Shown: positions 1 to 5,597 of the stretch, one piece after another
Layout of the letters: each line of letters opens with the position of its first letter
Numbering within the stretch: the first letter of the stretch is position 1
DNA from: an uncultured Faecalibacterium sp.
GTDB taxonomy: Bacteria; Bacillota; Clostridia; Oscillospirales; Ruminococcaceae
Assembly: GCA_934561485.1 (NCBI GenBank)
Contig: CAKTGS010000096.1
Coordinates: forward strand, 1-7,367
Length of the DNA: 7,367 nt
Reading direction: 5' to 3'
Position numbers and translations under genes: made by a program
The notes under the pieces: generated by a model
Databases searched by the model: none
Told to the model about the DNA's origin: nothing
Seen by the model: only the letters and a program-made list of their open reading frames with translations

Positions 1-116
1 TTTTCTGCCACGAACGGGCCGCCGGGGACCAGGTTCATGACAAAAAAGGTAACCGTTGCCACAATGAAGATGCTGAAAATGCCCATTGCGACACGTTTGA
101 TGATGTACTTTGCCAT
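1..116 (-). CDS. OppB/DppB-type peptide ABC transporter permease, N-terminal 38 codons (cut by window edge)
   Basis: Only the first 38 complete codons are inside the window; the rest lies beyond base 1. The product begins MAKYIIKRVAMGIFSIF, followed by a single hydrophobic helix (about residues 10-30) and the motif NLVPGGPF. A short basic N-terminus, first transmembrane helix and then a P-G-x-P-F stretch is the signature start of the OppB/DppB/NikB family of inner-membrane permeases. These pair with a second permease (OppC type), two ATPases and a substrate-binding lipoprotein to import oligopeptides, dipeptides or nickel complexes. The start ATG is at 116-114. A GGAG lies about 12 nt upstream, a rather long spacing. 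The gene is the first after a consensus promoter and a long leader, so it probably opens an opp-like operon. The substrate cannot be told from this fragment. Confidence 0.85.
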   Translation of the reverse strand, partial: MAKYIIKRVAMGIFSIFIVATVTFFVMNLVPGGPFVAE

Positions 117-119
117 CGT

Positions 120-284
120 TTACTGCCACTCCATTCCTATCAATGAAATACATTTTTGCTGTGTTCTCAGCCGAGCCAAGCTCCTCCGCATCCGCATCTC
201 ACACTTTGCGAACGTCTGTCCTTGGCACGCGGACAGAAAAAGCGAACAAAAAACGATGGTATCTTGCGGCTGCATAAACACCAT
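120..284 (-). other. Possible upstream open reading frame in the peptide-permease leader
   Basis: An uninterrupted frame begins with ATG at 284 (second in-frame ATG at 275) and ends with TAA at 122-120, three bases before the permease ATG. It would encode 54 or 51 residues starting MVFMQPQDTIVF. There is no convincing Shine-Dalgarno sequence before either ATG, and the codons include AGG and CGG runs that are unlike the neighbouring genes, so translation is doubtful. It fills nearly the whole leader, and its first ATG lies inside the 5' arm of the possible attenuator hairpin, which is why it is recorded. It may be chance. Confidence 0.2.
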
Positions 285-287
285 CGT
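248..287 (-). terminator. Possible transcription attenuator in the peptide-permease leader
   Basis: On the minus strand ACGATGGT (287-280) pairs perfectly with ACCATCGT (260-253). A small inner TGC/GCA helix forms in the 19-nt loop, and six T residues (253-248) then G and TT follow directly. It begins about 18 nt after the predicted transcription start (about 305) and lies 130 nt before the permease start codon, so it would act as premature termination in the leader. The stem is only 8 bp with a large loop, so strength is uncertain. The loop CCGCA could pair with a repeated TGCGG downstream (near 184-195), a possible but unproven antiterminator. Confidence 0.45.
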
Positions 288-311
288 CCATAACCGAGAA
301 ACACTTTTTTC

Positions 312-340
312 ATTATATGTTTTCGGGCGTATTTTGTCAA
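312..340 (-). promoter_or_regulatory. Consensus sigma-A promoter for the peptide permease operon
   Basis: Reading the minus strand, TTGACA (340-335) is followed after exactly 17 bases by TATAAT (317-312). Both hexamers match the housekeeping consensus perfectly, and AT-rich DNA lies upstream. Transcription should start near 305 and run left into the OppB-type gene, leaving a leader of about 190 nt. A promoter this strong would normally need a repressor or attenuator to keep the operon from constant high expression, and a 19-bp palindrome lies just upstream. Confidence 0.9.
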
Positions 341-355
341 TTTACTTGAAAACTA

Positions 356-374
356 TTCACTTTTCAAAAGTGAA
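356..374. promoter_or_regulatory. 19-bp perfect palindrome upstream of the permease promoter (candidate operator)
   Basis: TTCACTTTTcAAAAGTGAA is a perfect inverted repeat with 9-bp arms around one base. It lies 15 bp upstream of the -35 hexamer, about 51-69 bp before the predicted start, a usual place for a dimeric regulator. A matching half-site (AAAAGTG on the minus strand, 308-302) overlaps the predicted transcription start. The centre resembles a CodY-type box (TTTTC-N-AAAA) only loosely, so no regulator is assigned. As RNA it could also be a weak hairpin at the end of the diguanylate cyclase transcript, but no T-run follows directly. Confidence 0.5.
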
Positions 375-428
375 GCATGAGCAAAATTGAATATCTAATT
401 CTGCGGAGCAGTTGTTGTTCCGTCCGGC

Positions 429-2135
429 TCAGATAAATTCCGGCACCGAGGCTTCCTCCCGTTCTGCGTCCGCGCGGCAGTAATACTGTTTTTTCTCGCC
501 GTACATGCTTTCGTCCGCGCAGCGCAGCAGTTCTTCCAGGTCTCCGGCGGTTTCCCGCCAGACGGTGCCGATGGAAGCATTTACCTGGTTCTCCCGCATT
601 TTCTTCCGCAGCTGGTCGGTGCGGGCTGCAAACTCTTCCTGGGTGATGCCAAACCGCAGCACCACAAACTCATCACCGCCCACCCGGTAGGTGTCCTCCG
701 CAAATACCTCTACCGCCGCCATTGCTGCCCGGACGATCAGTTCATCACCTGCACGGTGGCCAAACTGATCGTTTACCCGCTTCAGACCGTTCAGGTCAAT
801 ATACATGGCCCCCACCTGCTGCGGCTGGATCTTGCGGGTCATTTCCAGCACTTCAATGTACTTGTTACGGTTGTACAGGCCGGTAAGCATATCGCGGTAG
901 CTCAGTTTTTCCAGATACTGCTGCTGCTTTTTGCGCTCCAGGCTGTTGATCACAAAGAACTGGATGGATGCCAGCAGGGTTGCATCCTCGCAGTGCTCGG
1001 TGGGGTTGTCCACGCCCAGGAAACCGATGACCGTTTTGTTGTCCTTCAGCAGCGGCACCGCCAGCAGACGGGTCACCTGCTGTTCCTGCAGCATTTCGTA
1101 ACTGGGCAGGCCGCGCTCCTGTTCCAGATCCGGAACATAGTAAGCTTTTCCCTGCCGGAAGCTCTTCATCCACTCATCAATGACTCCCACCGGCACTTCC
1201 TGCAGGTTGTCCTTCTGGGCGGTCACATCCTGTCCGCGCACATATTCATAGGTATTCACCAGTACGTTCCGCGCAAAGTCGATCTCAAAGATATAGGTGC
1301 GGTCGGCGCGGAAGTAGGCATCAATGCTTTCCAGCAGATTGTTAATGCCCACATTGATGTCATCGTTGGACGAAAGCTTGCCCACGCAGTTGTTCAGTGT
1401 CGTTGCAATTTCCAGACGCTCGCGGATCTGCTCCTTCGCCTTTTCCGCCTCCGCCAGTTCCATGTTCAGGCTGGTGCTGGCCACCACGAACAGGGTGATT
1501 ATGGATACGCCCAGTGCAATGTCGATCAACGAGATGTCCGCGTGCACCATCTGCACCGCCGAAACGGAGAACGGCAGCAGAATGCAGAAGCACATGGCCA
1601 CCATACGCCCCCATGTAAGCCGGGCGCGGAACTCCACCAGCAGCGAAAGCTCCAGCAGCATTCCCACCAGCAGGAGCAGCATGGACAGCGGAAACGTCTT
1701 GCTGCGGTGGTACATGTTCTGTGCATCTATATAATAGTACATGCCGCTGAACTGGGAGAGGAACACCAGCAGAATGCCGATGGCGCACACAAACTCCACG
1801 CAGAACGAGCGCCGGGGCTTTTCGCATTCCGGCTGCGGGAACAGATAGCAGCCGGTGTAGCGGTGGAAAAAGTACAGCACCGCATACAGCCCCGTATACA
1901 CCACAAAATTCGTGAAATACATCAGAAACCGGTTGAATGCCCCCGGCATACCCTGCACAAACCAGCCCAAGGCATCGCAGACCATCATCACAGCCGTGGT
2001 CAGCTGCATCCAGATCATCCAGTTTTTCTTTTCACGGTTGTACTCTTTGCCCAGCGACAGGCAAAATGCCGCCATCAGGCAGAATACGCCGCCCCACAAA
2101 AGCAGCGCTATATTTACAAAACGATAGCCTGACAT
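429..2135 (-). CDS. Membrane diguanylate cyclase: 7TM sensor, GAF, GGDEF
   Basis: Predicted 568-aa inner-membrane enzyme making cyclic di-GMP from two GTP. Seven hydrophobic helices lie at about residues 8-29, 39-59, 70-91, 112-133, 148-168, 178-197 and 202-222. A charged coiled-coil linker (225-245), a GAF-like sensor (about 245-400) and a GGDEF domain (about 410-552) follow. The cyclase domain has MLTGLYNR (416-423), the metal Asp in YIDLNGLKRVND (D447), an intact GGDEF at 486-490 and the closing ADESMYGEKK. The inhibitory I-site RxxD expected just before GGDEF is absent, so allosteric product inhibition is probably lost. The ATG at 2135 is chosen because GGAGGA sits 7 nt upstream; in-frame sequence further 5' runs into the promoter. 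No EAL or HD-GYP domain is present. The 7TM part matches no sensor family I can name, so the signal is unknown. Transcribed from its own promoter after the yebC terminator. Confidence 0.93.
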   Translation of the reverse strand: MSGYRFVNIALLLWGGVFCLMAAFCLSLGKEYNREKKNWMIWMQLTTAVMMVCDALGWFVQGMPGAFNRFLMYFTNFVVYTGLYAVLYFFHRYTGCYLFPQPECEKPRRSFCVEFVCAIGILLVFLSQFSGMYYYIDAQNMYHRSKTFPLSMLLLLVGMLLELSLLVEFRARLTWGRMVAMCFCILLPFSVSAVQMVHADISLIDIALGVSIITLFVVASTSLNMELAEAEKAKEQIRERLEIATTLNNCVGKLSSNDDINVGINNLLESIDAYFRADRTYIFEIDFARNVLVNTYEYVRGQDVTAQKDNLQEVPVGVIDEWMKSFRQGKAYYVPDLEQERGLPSYEMLQEQQVTRLLAVPLLKDNKTVIGFLGVDNPTEHCEDATLLASIQFFVINSLERKKQQQYLEKLSYRDMLTGLYNRNKYIEVLEMTRKIQPQQVGAMYIDLNGLKRVNDQFGHRAGDELIVRAAMAAVEVFAEDTYRVGGDEFVVLRFGITQEEFAARTDQLRKKMRENQVNASIGTVWRETAGDLEELLRCADESMYGEKKQYYCRADAEREEASVPEFI

Positions 2136-2142
2136 CGGTCCT

Positions 2143-2148
2143 TCCTCC
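2143..2148 (-). promoter_or_regulatory. Ribosome binding site fixing the diguanylate cyclase start
   Basis: GGAGGA on the minus strand, 7 nt before the ATG at 2135. It rules out an in-frame start at 2210, which would place the promoter -10 inside the coding region. Confidence 0.85.
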
Positions 2149-2171
2149 GCAGCTCGTGTTCTTCCAGCCAA

Positions 2172-2180
2172 ATTATACCA
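2172..2180 (-). promoter_or_regulatory. Extended -10 promoter of the diguanylate cyclase gene
   Basis: The minus strand reads TGGTATAAT: a perfect TATAAT (2177-2172) with the TGn extension (2180-2178). No good -35 lies at the usual distance, which fits an extended -10 promoter. Start of transcription would be near 2165, giving a leader of about 30 nt that holds the ribosome binding site. Confidence 0.75.
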
Positions 2181-2225
2181 TATATCTTTGCTAAATGGTA
2201 GGAATTTCACGCAGCGATTCTACAT

Positions 2226-2270
2226 AAAAAGCGTCATTTTTGAGCAAACCTGCCCAAAAATGACGCTTTT
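2226..2270 (-). terminator. Intrinsic terminator after yebC (15-bp perfect stem)
   Basis: AAAAGCGTCATTTTT (2227-2241) and AAAAATGACGCTTTT (2256-2270) are perfectly complementary around a 14-base loop. On the minus strand the helix ends in TTTTT (2230-2226). It lies 35 bases past the yebC stop and before the promoter of the next gene, so it insulates the two units. Its symmetry means it could also work in the plus direction. Confidence 0.9.
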
Positions 2271-2304
2271 ACCGGATTCTGATTTTCAAATCCCTGCCAA
2301 AAGG

Positions 2305-3042
2305 TTATTCCGGCAGATCCTCTTCGTTCTCCAGGCTGTGCCAGACATTCTGCACATCATCGTTGTCTTCCAGTGCATCCAGCAGCTTGCCCATAGCCTT
2401 CAGCTGATCGGGGTCGGTCAGACGGGTGGTGGTCATGGGCACCATGGCCAGGTCGTCCGACAGGATCTCGTAGCCCTTTTCTTCCATGGCCTTGACCACA
2501 GCAGAGTAGTTCTCCGGATCGGTGGTGATCTCAGCAGCATCCTCGCTGGCATCAAAGTCCTCGGCACCAGCATCCAGAGCATCCATCATGGCCTCATCAG
2601 CATCCTTGTCCTCCAGGGAGATGTCGATGACACCCTTCTGGTTGAACAGGAAGCCCACGCAGCCCATAGCACCCAGGTTGCCGCCGTTCTTGTCAAAGTA
2701 GTGGCGCAGGTCAGCAGCGGTACGGTTGCGGTTGTCGGTCAGGGTCTCCACCATGACAGCCACACCGCCGGGGCCGTAGCCTTCGTAAGTGATTGCCTCG
2801 TACTCGGTCTTGTCGCCGCCCTCGGCCTTCTTGATGATGCGCTGAATGTTATCGTTGGGCACACTCATGCGCTTTGCCTTGGAAATCAGGTCTGCCAGCT
2901 TGCTGTTGGAAGCAGGGTTGGGGCCGCCGGTACGCACGGCAACGCTGATCTCACGGCCGATCTTGGTAAATACCTTGGCCTTGGCGCCATCGGTCTTTTC
3001 CTTCTTGCGCTTGATGTTGTTCCATTTGCTATGTCCAGACAT
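2305..3042 (-). CDS. yebC: YebC/PmpR/TACO1-family protein
   Basis: A 245-aa protein, the usual family length. It opens with the hallmark MSGHSKWNNIKRKKEKTDGA, followed by the conserved KVFTKIGREI stretch, GGPNPASNSKL and the central YEGYGPGG motif near residue 90. The acidic C-terminal third (EDFDASEDAAEI, DDVQNVWHSLENEEDLPE) is also typical. Members were long annotated as DNA-binding transcriptional regulators (PmpR, YebC). Mitochondrial TACO1 and more recent bacterial work point instead to a role in translation at difficult nascent chains. The exact role here is not decided by sequence. AGGAGG lies 9 nt before the ATG. The gene has its own promoter and a strong terminator, so it is probably a single-gene transcript. 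Confidence 0.97.
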   Translation of the reverse strand: MSGHSKWNNIKRKKEKTDGAKAKVFTKIGREISVAVRTGGPNPASNSKLADLISKAKRMSVPNDNIQRIIKKAEGGDKTEYEAITYEGYGPGGVAVMVETLTDNRNRTAADLRHYFDKNGGNLGAMGCVGFLFNQKGVIDISLEDKDADEAMMDALDAGAEDFDASEDAAEITTDPENYSAVVKAMEEKGYEILSDDLAMVPMTTTRLTDPDQLKAMGKLLDALEDNDDVQNVWHSLENEEDLPE

Positions 3043-3080
3043 GGGAAAGAGCCTCCTGTATCTTTATCGAAATCTCCGCC

Positions 3081-3109
3081 TGCGGGCAGACGGGCTGTGG
3101 TCGCCCGCA
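3081..3109 (-). repeat. GC-rich inverted repeat in the yebC leader
   Basis: TGCGGGC (3081-3087) pairs with GCCCGCA (3103-3109) around a 15-base loop. The hairpin would begin about 25 nt into the yebC leader and end about 24 nt before the ribosome binding site. No T-run follows in the direction of transcription, so it is not a terminator. It may only stabilise the messenger. Confidence 0.4.
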
Positions 3110-3139
3110 TTGTGGCAGCACACAAAATCTAACTTTATC

Positions 3140-3168
3140 ATTTTAGCACAATCACCCGGTGTGTTCAA
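3140..3168 (-). promoter_or_regulatory. Promoter of yebC
   Basis: On the minus strand TTGAAC (3168-3163) is 17 bases from TAAAAT (3145-3140), and TGC precedes the -10 as an extended element. The predicted start near 3133 gives a leader of about 90 nt. It lies between the end of the methyltransferase gene and yebC, so yebC can be expressed independently. Confidence 0.75.
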
Positions 3169-3192
3169 GCCTTATCCGGCCTGTTTTCGGGC

Positions 3193-3214
3193 AAAATCCC
3201 GCAAAACCGTGCGG
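3193..3214 (-). terminator. Weak terminator candidate after the methyltransferase gene
   Basis: On the minus strand CCGCA (3214-3210 read as complement) pairs with TGCGG (3203-3199 read as complement) over a 6-base loop, followed by GATTTTG. The stem is short and the T-run has only four T, so efficient termination is doubtful. It lies 10 bases past the stop codon. Confidence 0.3.
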
Positions 3215-3224
3215 TTTGGCCCGC

Positions 3225-4763
3225 TTACAGCAGCCGCAGCGCCTTGGGGTAGTGGTTTTTCACCCGCCCGCCGGACACTTTGCCGCCGCCCAGGGGCCAG
3301 CCGTCCACCATCACGCAGCACCAGCCGTCTGCGGCCGTGGCTGCTTCGATCTCCCGCCCGGAGAGGTACTCCACGCAGCGCGGGTCGGCTAAGGTCAGTT
3401 TCTCATGGTTCGTGCACTGGGCACCAAACGCCGTAAACAGGTGGTGCTCCGGCATAAAGCGCCCCTTCTGCACGCTGCCCACAAACACGCCTGCCCGCAG
3501 CACATGCAGGTTCGTCTGCGGAAAAGCCACCGGCAGCAGCACACCGCCGCCATGCACCACAGCCGGGCGGTCTGCCAGCGCCGGGAAATACTGCCCTGCA
3601 AATTCATGCCACGCTGCAAGGCTCTGGGCCGGGCTTGTCTCCCCTGCCTGGGCTTCGCGGCTGCGCTTGCCGCCCTGCACCGCCTCACGGCAGGCGCGGG
3701 CATTCTCGCGGCGGGCGCTGCGGGCGTCCGGGGTCTTTGCAGGCTTACCGTTCTTCCCCTTGGCCTTTTTGCCTGCGGCTTCCGCTGCGGCCAGCCAGAG
3801 CTGCTCTTCCGGGGTGTATTCTTCTTCCGGCGGCAGGGCGCAGGGCGTGCCTGCCTTGATAAGCCTTGCCATAAAATGTCCCTCGCCGCCCTGACAGGGC
3901 CAGATGCGCCGCACCTTGCTCACATCCAGCGGCAAGCCGCCGGTGCGGTTGGCTTCGCCCTCGCTGCCAAAGGTGTAGTCCACATTTCCCAAGGCATCTG
4001 CCAGTTCAAATTCCGGGTGCCGCTGCAGAAAGGCCGCCACCTGACCCTCGTCCTCTTCCGGAGCAAAGGTACAGGTGGAGTACACCAGCTGCCCGCCCGG
4101 GGCCAGCACGGCAGCAGCGCAGTCCAGGATCTGTGCTCCCAGCTCCGCACACTGTTTTACCAGTGCTTCGCAGTGCTGCTGCCGGGCCACCGGTTCTTTG
4201 CGGAACATCCCCTCGCCGGAGCAGGGAGCATCCACCAGCACCCGGTCGAAAAACTCCGGCAGAGCATCCGCAATGCGGGCAGGCGTTTCGTTCAGCACCA
4301 CCGCATTGGGCACTCCCATGCGCTCCAGGTTGCTTTTCAGGATCTCGGCACGGTTCGCCACGTATTCGTTGCTCACCAATACGCCGCGCCCCTGCAGGGC
4401 TGCCGCCAGCTGACTGCTTTTGCCGCCGGGTGCCGCACACATGTCCAGCACCCGCATTCCGGGCTGCACTCCCAGCAGCGGAGCCGCCGAAGAGGCCGAT
4501 GGCTCCTGCGAATAGAACACACCCGCATGATGGTACGGGTGCCGCCCGGGCTTAAAGTCCGGCTGATGCACCACAAACGCCGCCTTGCAGAAGGGCGATG
4601 CTTCCAGCGGGAAATCCGCCTTTTGCGCAAACTGTTCCGGCGTGGTGCGCAGGGCCGACACCGTCACCCCGCGCGCTGCTGTTTCCTGCGGGGCCGCATA
4701 CAGCTGCTCGTACCGCGGGCCAAGCAGGGCGCGTTCCCGCTGCTCAAAATATTCTGTAGGCAT
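3225..4763 (-). CDS. RsmB/NOP-family rRNA cytosine-C5 methyltransferase, RsmF-like
   Basis: A 512-aa SAM-dependent enzyme predicted to make 5-methylcytosine in ribosomal RNA. The catalytic domain carries the whole NOP signature: YSQEPSASSAAPLL (84-97), SAM-binding motif I LDMCAAPGGKSSQL (106-119), motif IV VLVDAPCSGEGMFRK with Cys181, and motif VI VYSTCTFAPEEDEG with the catalytic Cys231. A PUA-like C-terminal part follows (about 380-512, ending GGGKVSGGRVKNHYPKALRLL), as in RsmF. Between the two lies a basic, Lys/Arg/Ala-rich linker (about 327-377) that looks disordered. The ATG at 4763 is chosen for AGGAGG 8 nt upstream; the frame stays open to 4904, but that extension lies antisense to the small plus-strand gene. 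Target cytosine (for example 16S C1407, the RsmF site) cannot be fixed from sequence. No clear promoter is visible in the 103-bp divergent gap. Confidence 0.93.
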   Translation of the reverse strand: MPTEYFEQRERALLGPRYEQLYAAPQETAARGVTVSALRTTPEQFAQKADFPLEASPFCKAAFVVHQPDFKPGRHPYHHAGVFYSQEPSASSAAPLLGVQPGMRVLDMCAAPGGKSSQLAAALQGRGVLVSNEYVANRAEILKSNLERMGVPNAVVLNETPARIADALPEFFDRVLVDAPCSGEGMFRKEPVARQQHCEALVKQCAELGAQILDCAAAVLAPGGQLVYSTCTFAPEEDEGQVAAFLQRHPEFELADALGNVDYTFGSEGEANRTGGLPLDVSKVRRIWPCQGGEGHFMARLIKAGTPCALPPEEEYTPEEQLWLAAAEAAGKKAKGKNGKPAKTPDARSARRENARACREAVQGGKRSREAQAGETSPAQSLAAWHEFAGQYFPALADRPAVVHGGGVLLPVAFPQTNLHVLRAGVFVGSVQKGRFMPEHHLFTAFGAQCTNHEKLTLADPRCVEYLSGREIEAATAADGWCCVMVDGWPLGGGKVSGGRVKNHYPKALRLL

Positions 4764-4866
4764 CCTGCATTCCTCCTGTGGATGTATAAAGCCGCGCCAG
4801 GCGGCCACACTAGCTACCGTGAGGGCACACCGCCCCCACATGAAAACCGAAAGGAGATCCTTCAAC
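4764..4866. promoter_or_regulatory. Divergent gap between the methyltransferase and the 64-aa gene
   Basis: This 103-bp gap must serve both divergent genes, yet no good -35/-10 pair is visible in either direction. The best plus-strand candidate is TATAAA at 4785-4790 with no -35 at the right spacing. A perfect small hairpin, GCCGC-GCCAG-GCGGC (4791-4805), lies at the expected start of the plus transcript. The methyltransferase ribosome binding site is at 4772-4777, and AAGGAG for the small gene at 4851-4856. Confidence 0.4.
4772..4777 (-). promoter_or_regulatory. Ribosome binding site fixing the methyltransferase start
   Basis: AGGAGG on the minus strand, 8 nt before the ATG at 4763. It excludes the 47-codon in-frame extension to 4904. 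Confidence 0.85.
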
Positions 4867-5061
4867 ATGGAAAACCGCAGCGAAAACCGCAGCACCAACT
4901 GCAAGAATCAGACGTCCAACCGCACCACCAACCGTACCAGCAATCAGACCACCAACAGCGCTGCCAACGAGCACAAGCACCCCAACCAGTACACCAAGGG
5001 TGCCGATGATGAGAGCGCCAAGAATGCAGTGAACAGCCGCAGCGCCAAAAACAGCCGCTGA
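4867..5061 (+). CDS. Unrecognised 64-aa Asn/Ser/Thr/Arg-rich repeat protein
   Basis: I do not recognise this gene. It is the only plus-strand gene in the window. AAGGAG lies 10 nt before the ATG, and codon use (AAC, CGC, ACC, AGC, GCC) matches the GC-rich third positions of its neighbours, so it looks truly coding. The product is strongly hydrophilic, with no signal peptide, membrane segment or long hydrophobic core. Residues 3-29 are a degenerate four-residue repeat with Asn first: NRSE, NRST, NCK, NQTS, NRTT, NRTS, NQTT. The DNA shows matching 12-bp units from 4873 to 4953. The rest (30-64) is Ala/Asn/Lys-rich and ends SRSAKNSR. It has one Cys (residue 12). It is convergent with mrnC and shares its terminator. 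Such composition suggests a disordered, nucleic-acid- or surface-associated, or spore-like small protein, but no function is assigned. It is unlike alpha/beta-type small acid-soluble spore proteins, whose motifs are absent. Confidence 0.75.
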   Translation: MENRSENRSTNCKNQTSNRTTNRTSNQTTNSAANEHKHPNQYTKGADDESAKNAVNSRSAKNSR

Positions 5062-5126
5062 CCCTGCCCGTGCGCCTGAGTGGACCGCAGGCGTAAGCCT
5101 TTGACCTTTTTCTGATCTCAAACCGC

Positions 5127-5178
5127 AAAGCCCGCCGCCTTCCGACACAGTTTTCCAGTGCGGAAAGCAGCGGGCTTT
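5127..5178. terminator. Bidirectional intrinsic terminator between the 64-aa gene and mrnC
   Basis: AAAGCCCGC (5127-5135) pairs with GCGGGCTTT (5170-5178). Inside it, GC/GC, TTCCG (5140-5144) with CGGAA (5161-5165), and CAC with GTG continue the helix through small internal loops. TTT ends the helix in either direction, followed by CGCATTTTAT on the plus strand. It lies 6 bases past the mrnC stop and about 65 bases past the small gene's stop, so it can close both convergent genes. A second small hairpin, CGCCTG/CAGGCG (5073-5093), lies just after the small gene. Confidence 0.85.
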
Positions 5179-5184
5179 CGCATT

Positions 5185-5589
5185 TTATCGTTCGTTGGGG
5201 TCAAACTGCTGCCACAGGGTTTCAAACAGCTCGTGCACCCGGTTCAGCTGACCGTTCAGGTACAGCCAGCCCAGCAGGCATTCAAAGCCGGTGGAAGTGC
5301 GGTACTCCTCCGGCGAAGCATGTTTTGCCACGCTGGCCTTGCTGGCGTTGCGGCCGCGCTTGAACACAGCCAGCTCGTCCTCGGTGAACAGCGGTTCCAG
5401 CAGCTGCTCTTCCCGGAACTGTGCCCGGGCAGAAACATATTTGACCTTTTCGGCGTTGAGCCTGCCGGCCGACAGCCGGTGATGTTCCACCAGGCGCTGC
5501 CGCACCAGCAGTTCCAGCACACTGTCGCCTACAAAGGCCAGTGCCAGCGGACTCAGCTCCCGCAGGTCAATTTTTTCCGGTTCGTTCAT
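5185..5589 (-). CDS. mrnC: Mini-ribonuclease III
   Basis: A 134-aa protein made of one RNase III catalytic domain without a double-stranded RNA-binding domain, the hallmark of Mini-III. It acts as a dimer on the stems flanking 23S rRNA precursor to form the mature ends. Visible signatures are LAFVGDSVLELLVR (catalytic Asp22), YVSARAQ (51-57), the RGRNASKASVAKHAS loop (78-92) and YRTSTGFECLLGWLYL with the catalytic Glu103. The ATG at 5589 is supported by AAGGAG 8 nt upstream and by the family's usual N-terminus. An in-frame upstream start at 5643 would translate part of a palindromic element and is rejected. It follows obgE in the same direction across that element. No separate promoter is convincing, so it may depend on readthrough from obgE. 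Confidence 0.95.
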   Translation of the reverse strand: MNEPEKIDLRELSPLALAFVGDSVLELLVRQRLVEHHRLSAGRLNAEKVKYVSARAQFREEQLLEPLFTEDELAVFKRGRNASKASVAKHASPEEYRTSTGFECLLGWLYLNGQLNRVHELFETLWQQFDPNER

Positions 5590-5597
5590 AGAAGTTT

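Noticed and set aside
215..237. TCTGTCC/GGACAGA hairpin in the permease leader as a terminator
   Set aside because: In the direction of transcription (minus) the T-run lies before the stem, not after it. It is a hairpin only.
117..305. Known riboswitch or T-box in the permease leader
   Set aside because: No T-box AGGGTGG-type motif and no conserved core of a riboswitch class I know could be found; only local hairpins are visible.
37..390. Plus-strand frame of 117 codons over the left edge
   Set aside because: It crosses the consensus minus-strand promoter and the permease start, has no ribosome binding site, and its product is unlike any family.
756..2132. Plus-strand open frame of 458 codons opposite the diguanylate cyclase gene
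   Set aside because: Its His/Gln-rich, low-complexity product is typical of antisense translation; the minus strand has clear GAF and GGDEF motifs.
2188..3132. Plus-strand frame of 314 codons over yebC
   Set aside because: Shadow of yebC that also spans its terminator.
4764..4904. 47-codon N-terminal extension of the methyltransferase
   Set aside because: It runs antisense to the 64-aa gene and through the divergent gap, and AGGAGG sits 8 nt before the ATG at 4763.
3405..5009. Plus-strand open frame of 534 codons opposite the methyltransferase gene
   Set aside because: It is a GC-rich shadow: the opposite strand has all NOP-family motifs and a ribosome binding site, and this frame resembles no family.
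4810..5148. Minus-strand frame of 112 codons antisense to the 64-aa gene, which reads as a hydrophobic membrane protein rich in Gly, Val, Leu and Ala
   Set aside because: It starts at a GTG inside the terminator, has no ribosome binding site, and its hydrophobic look is the expected reverse complement of AAC/ACC/AGC-rich codons.
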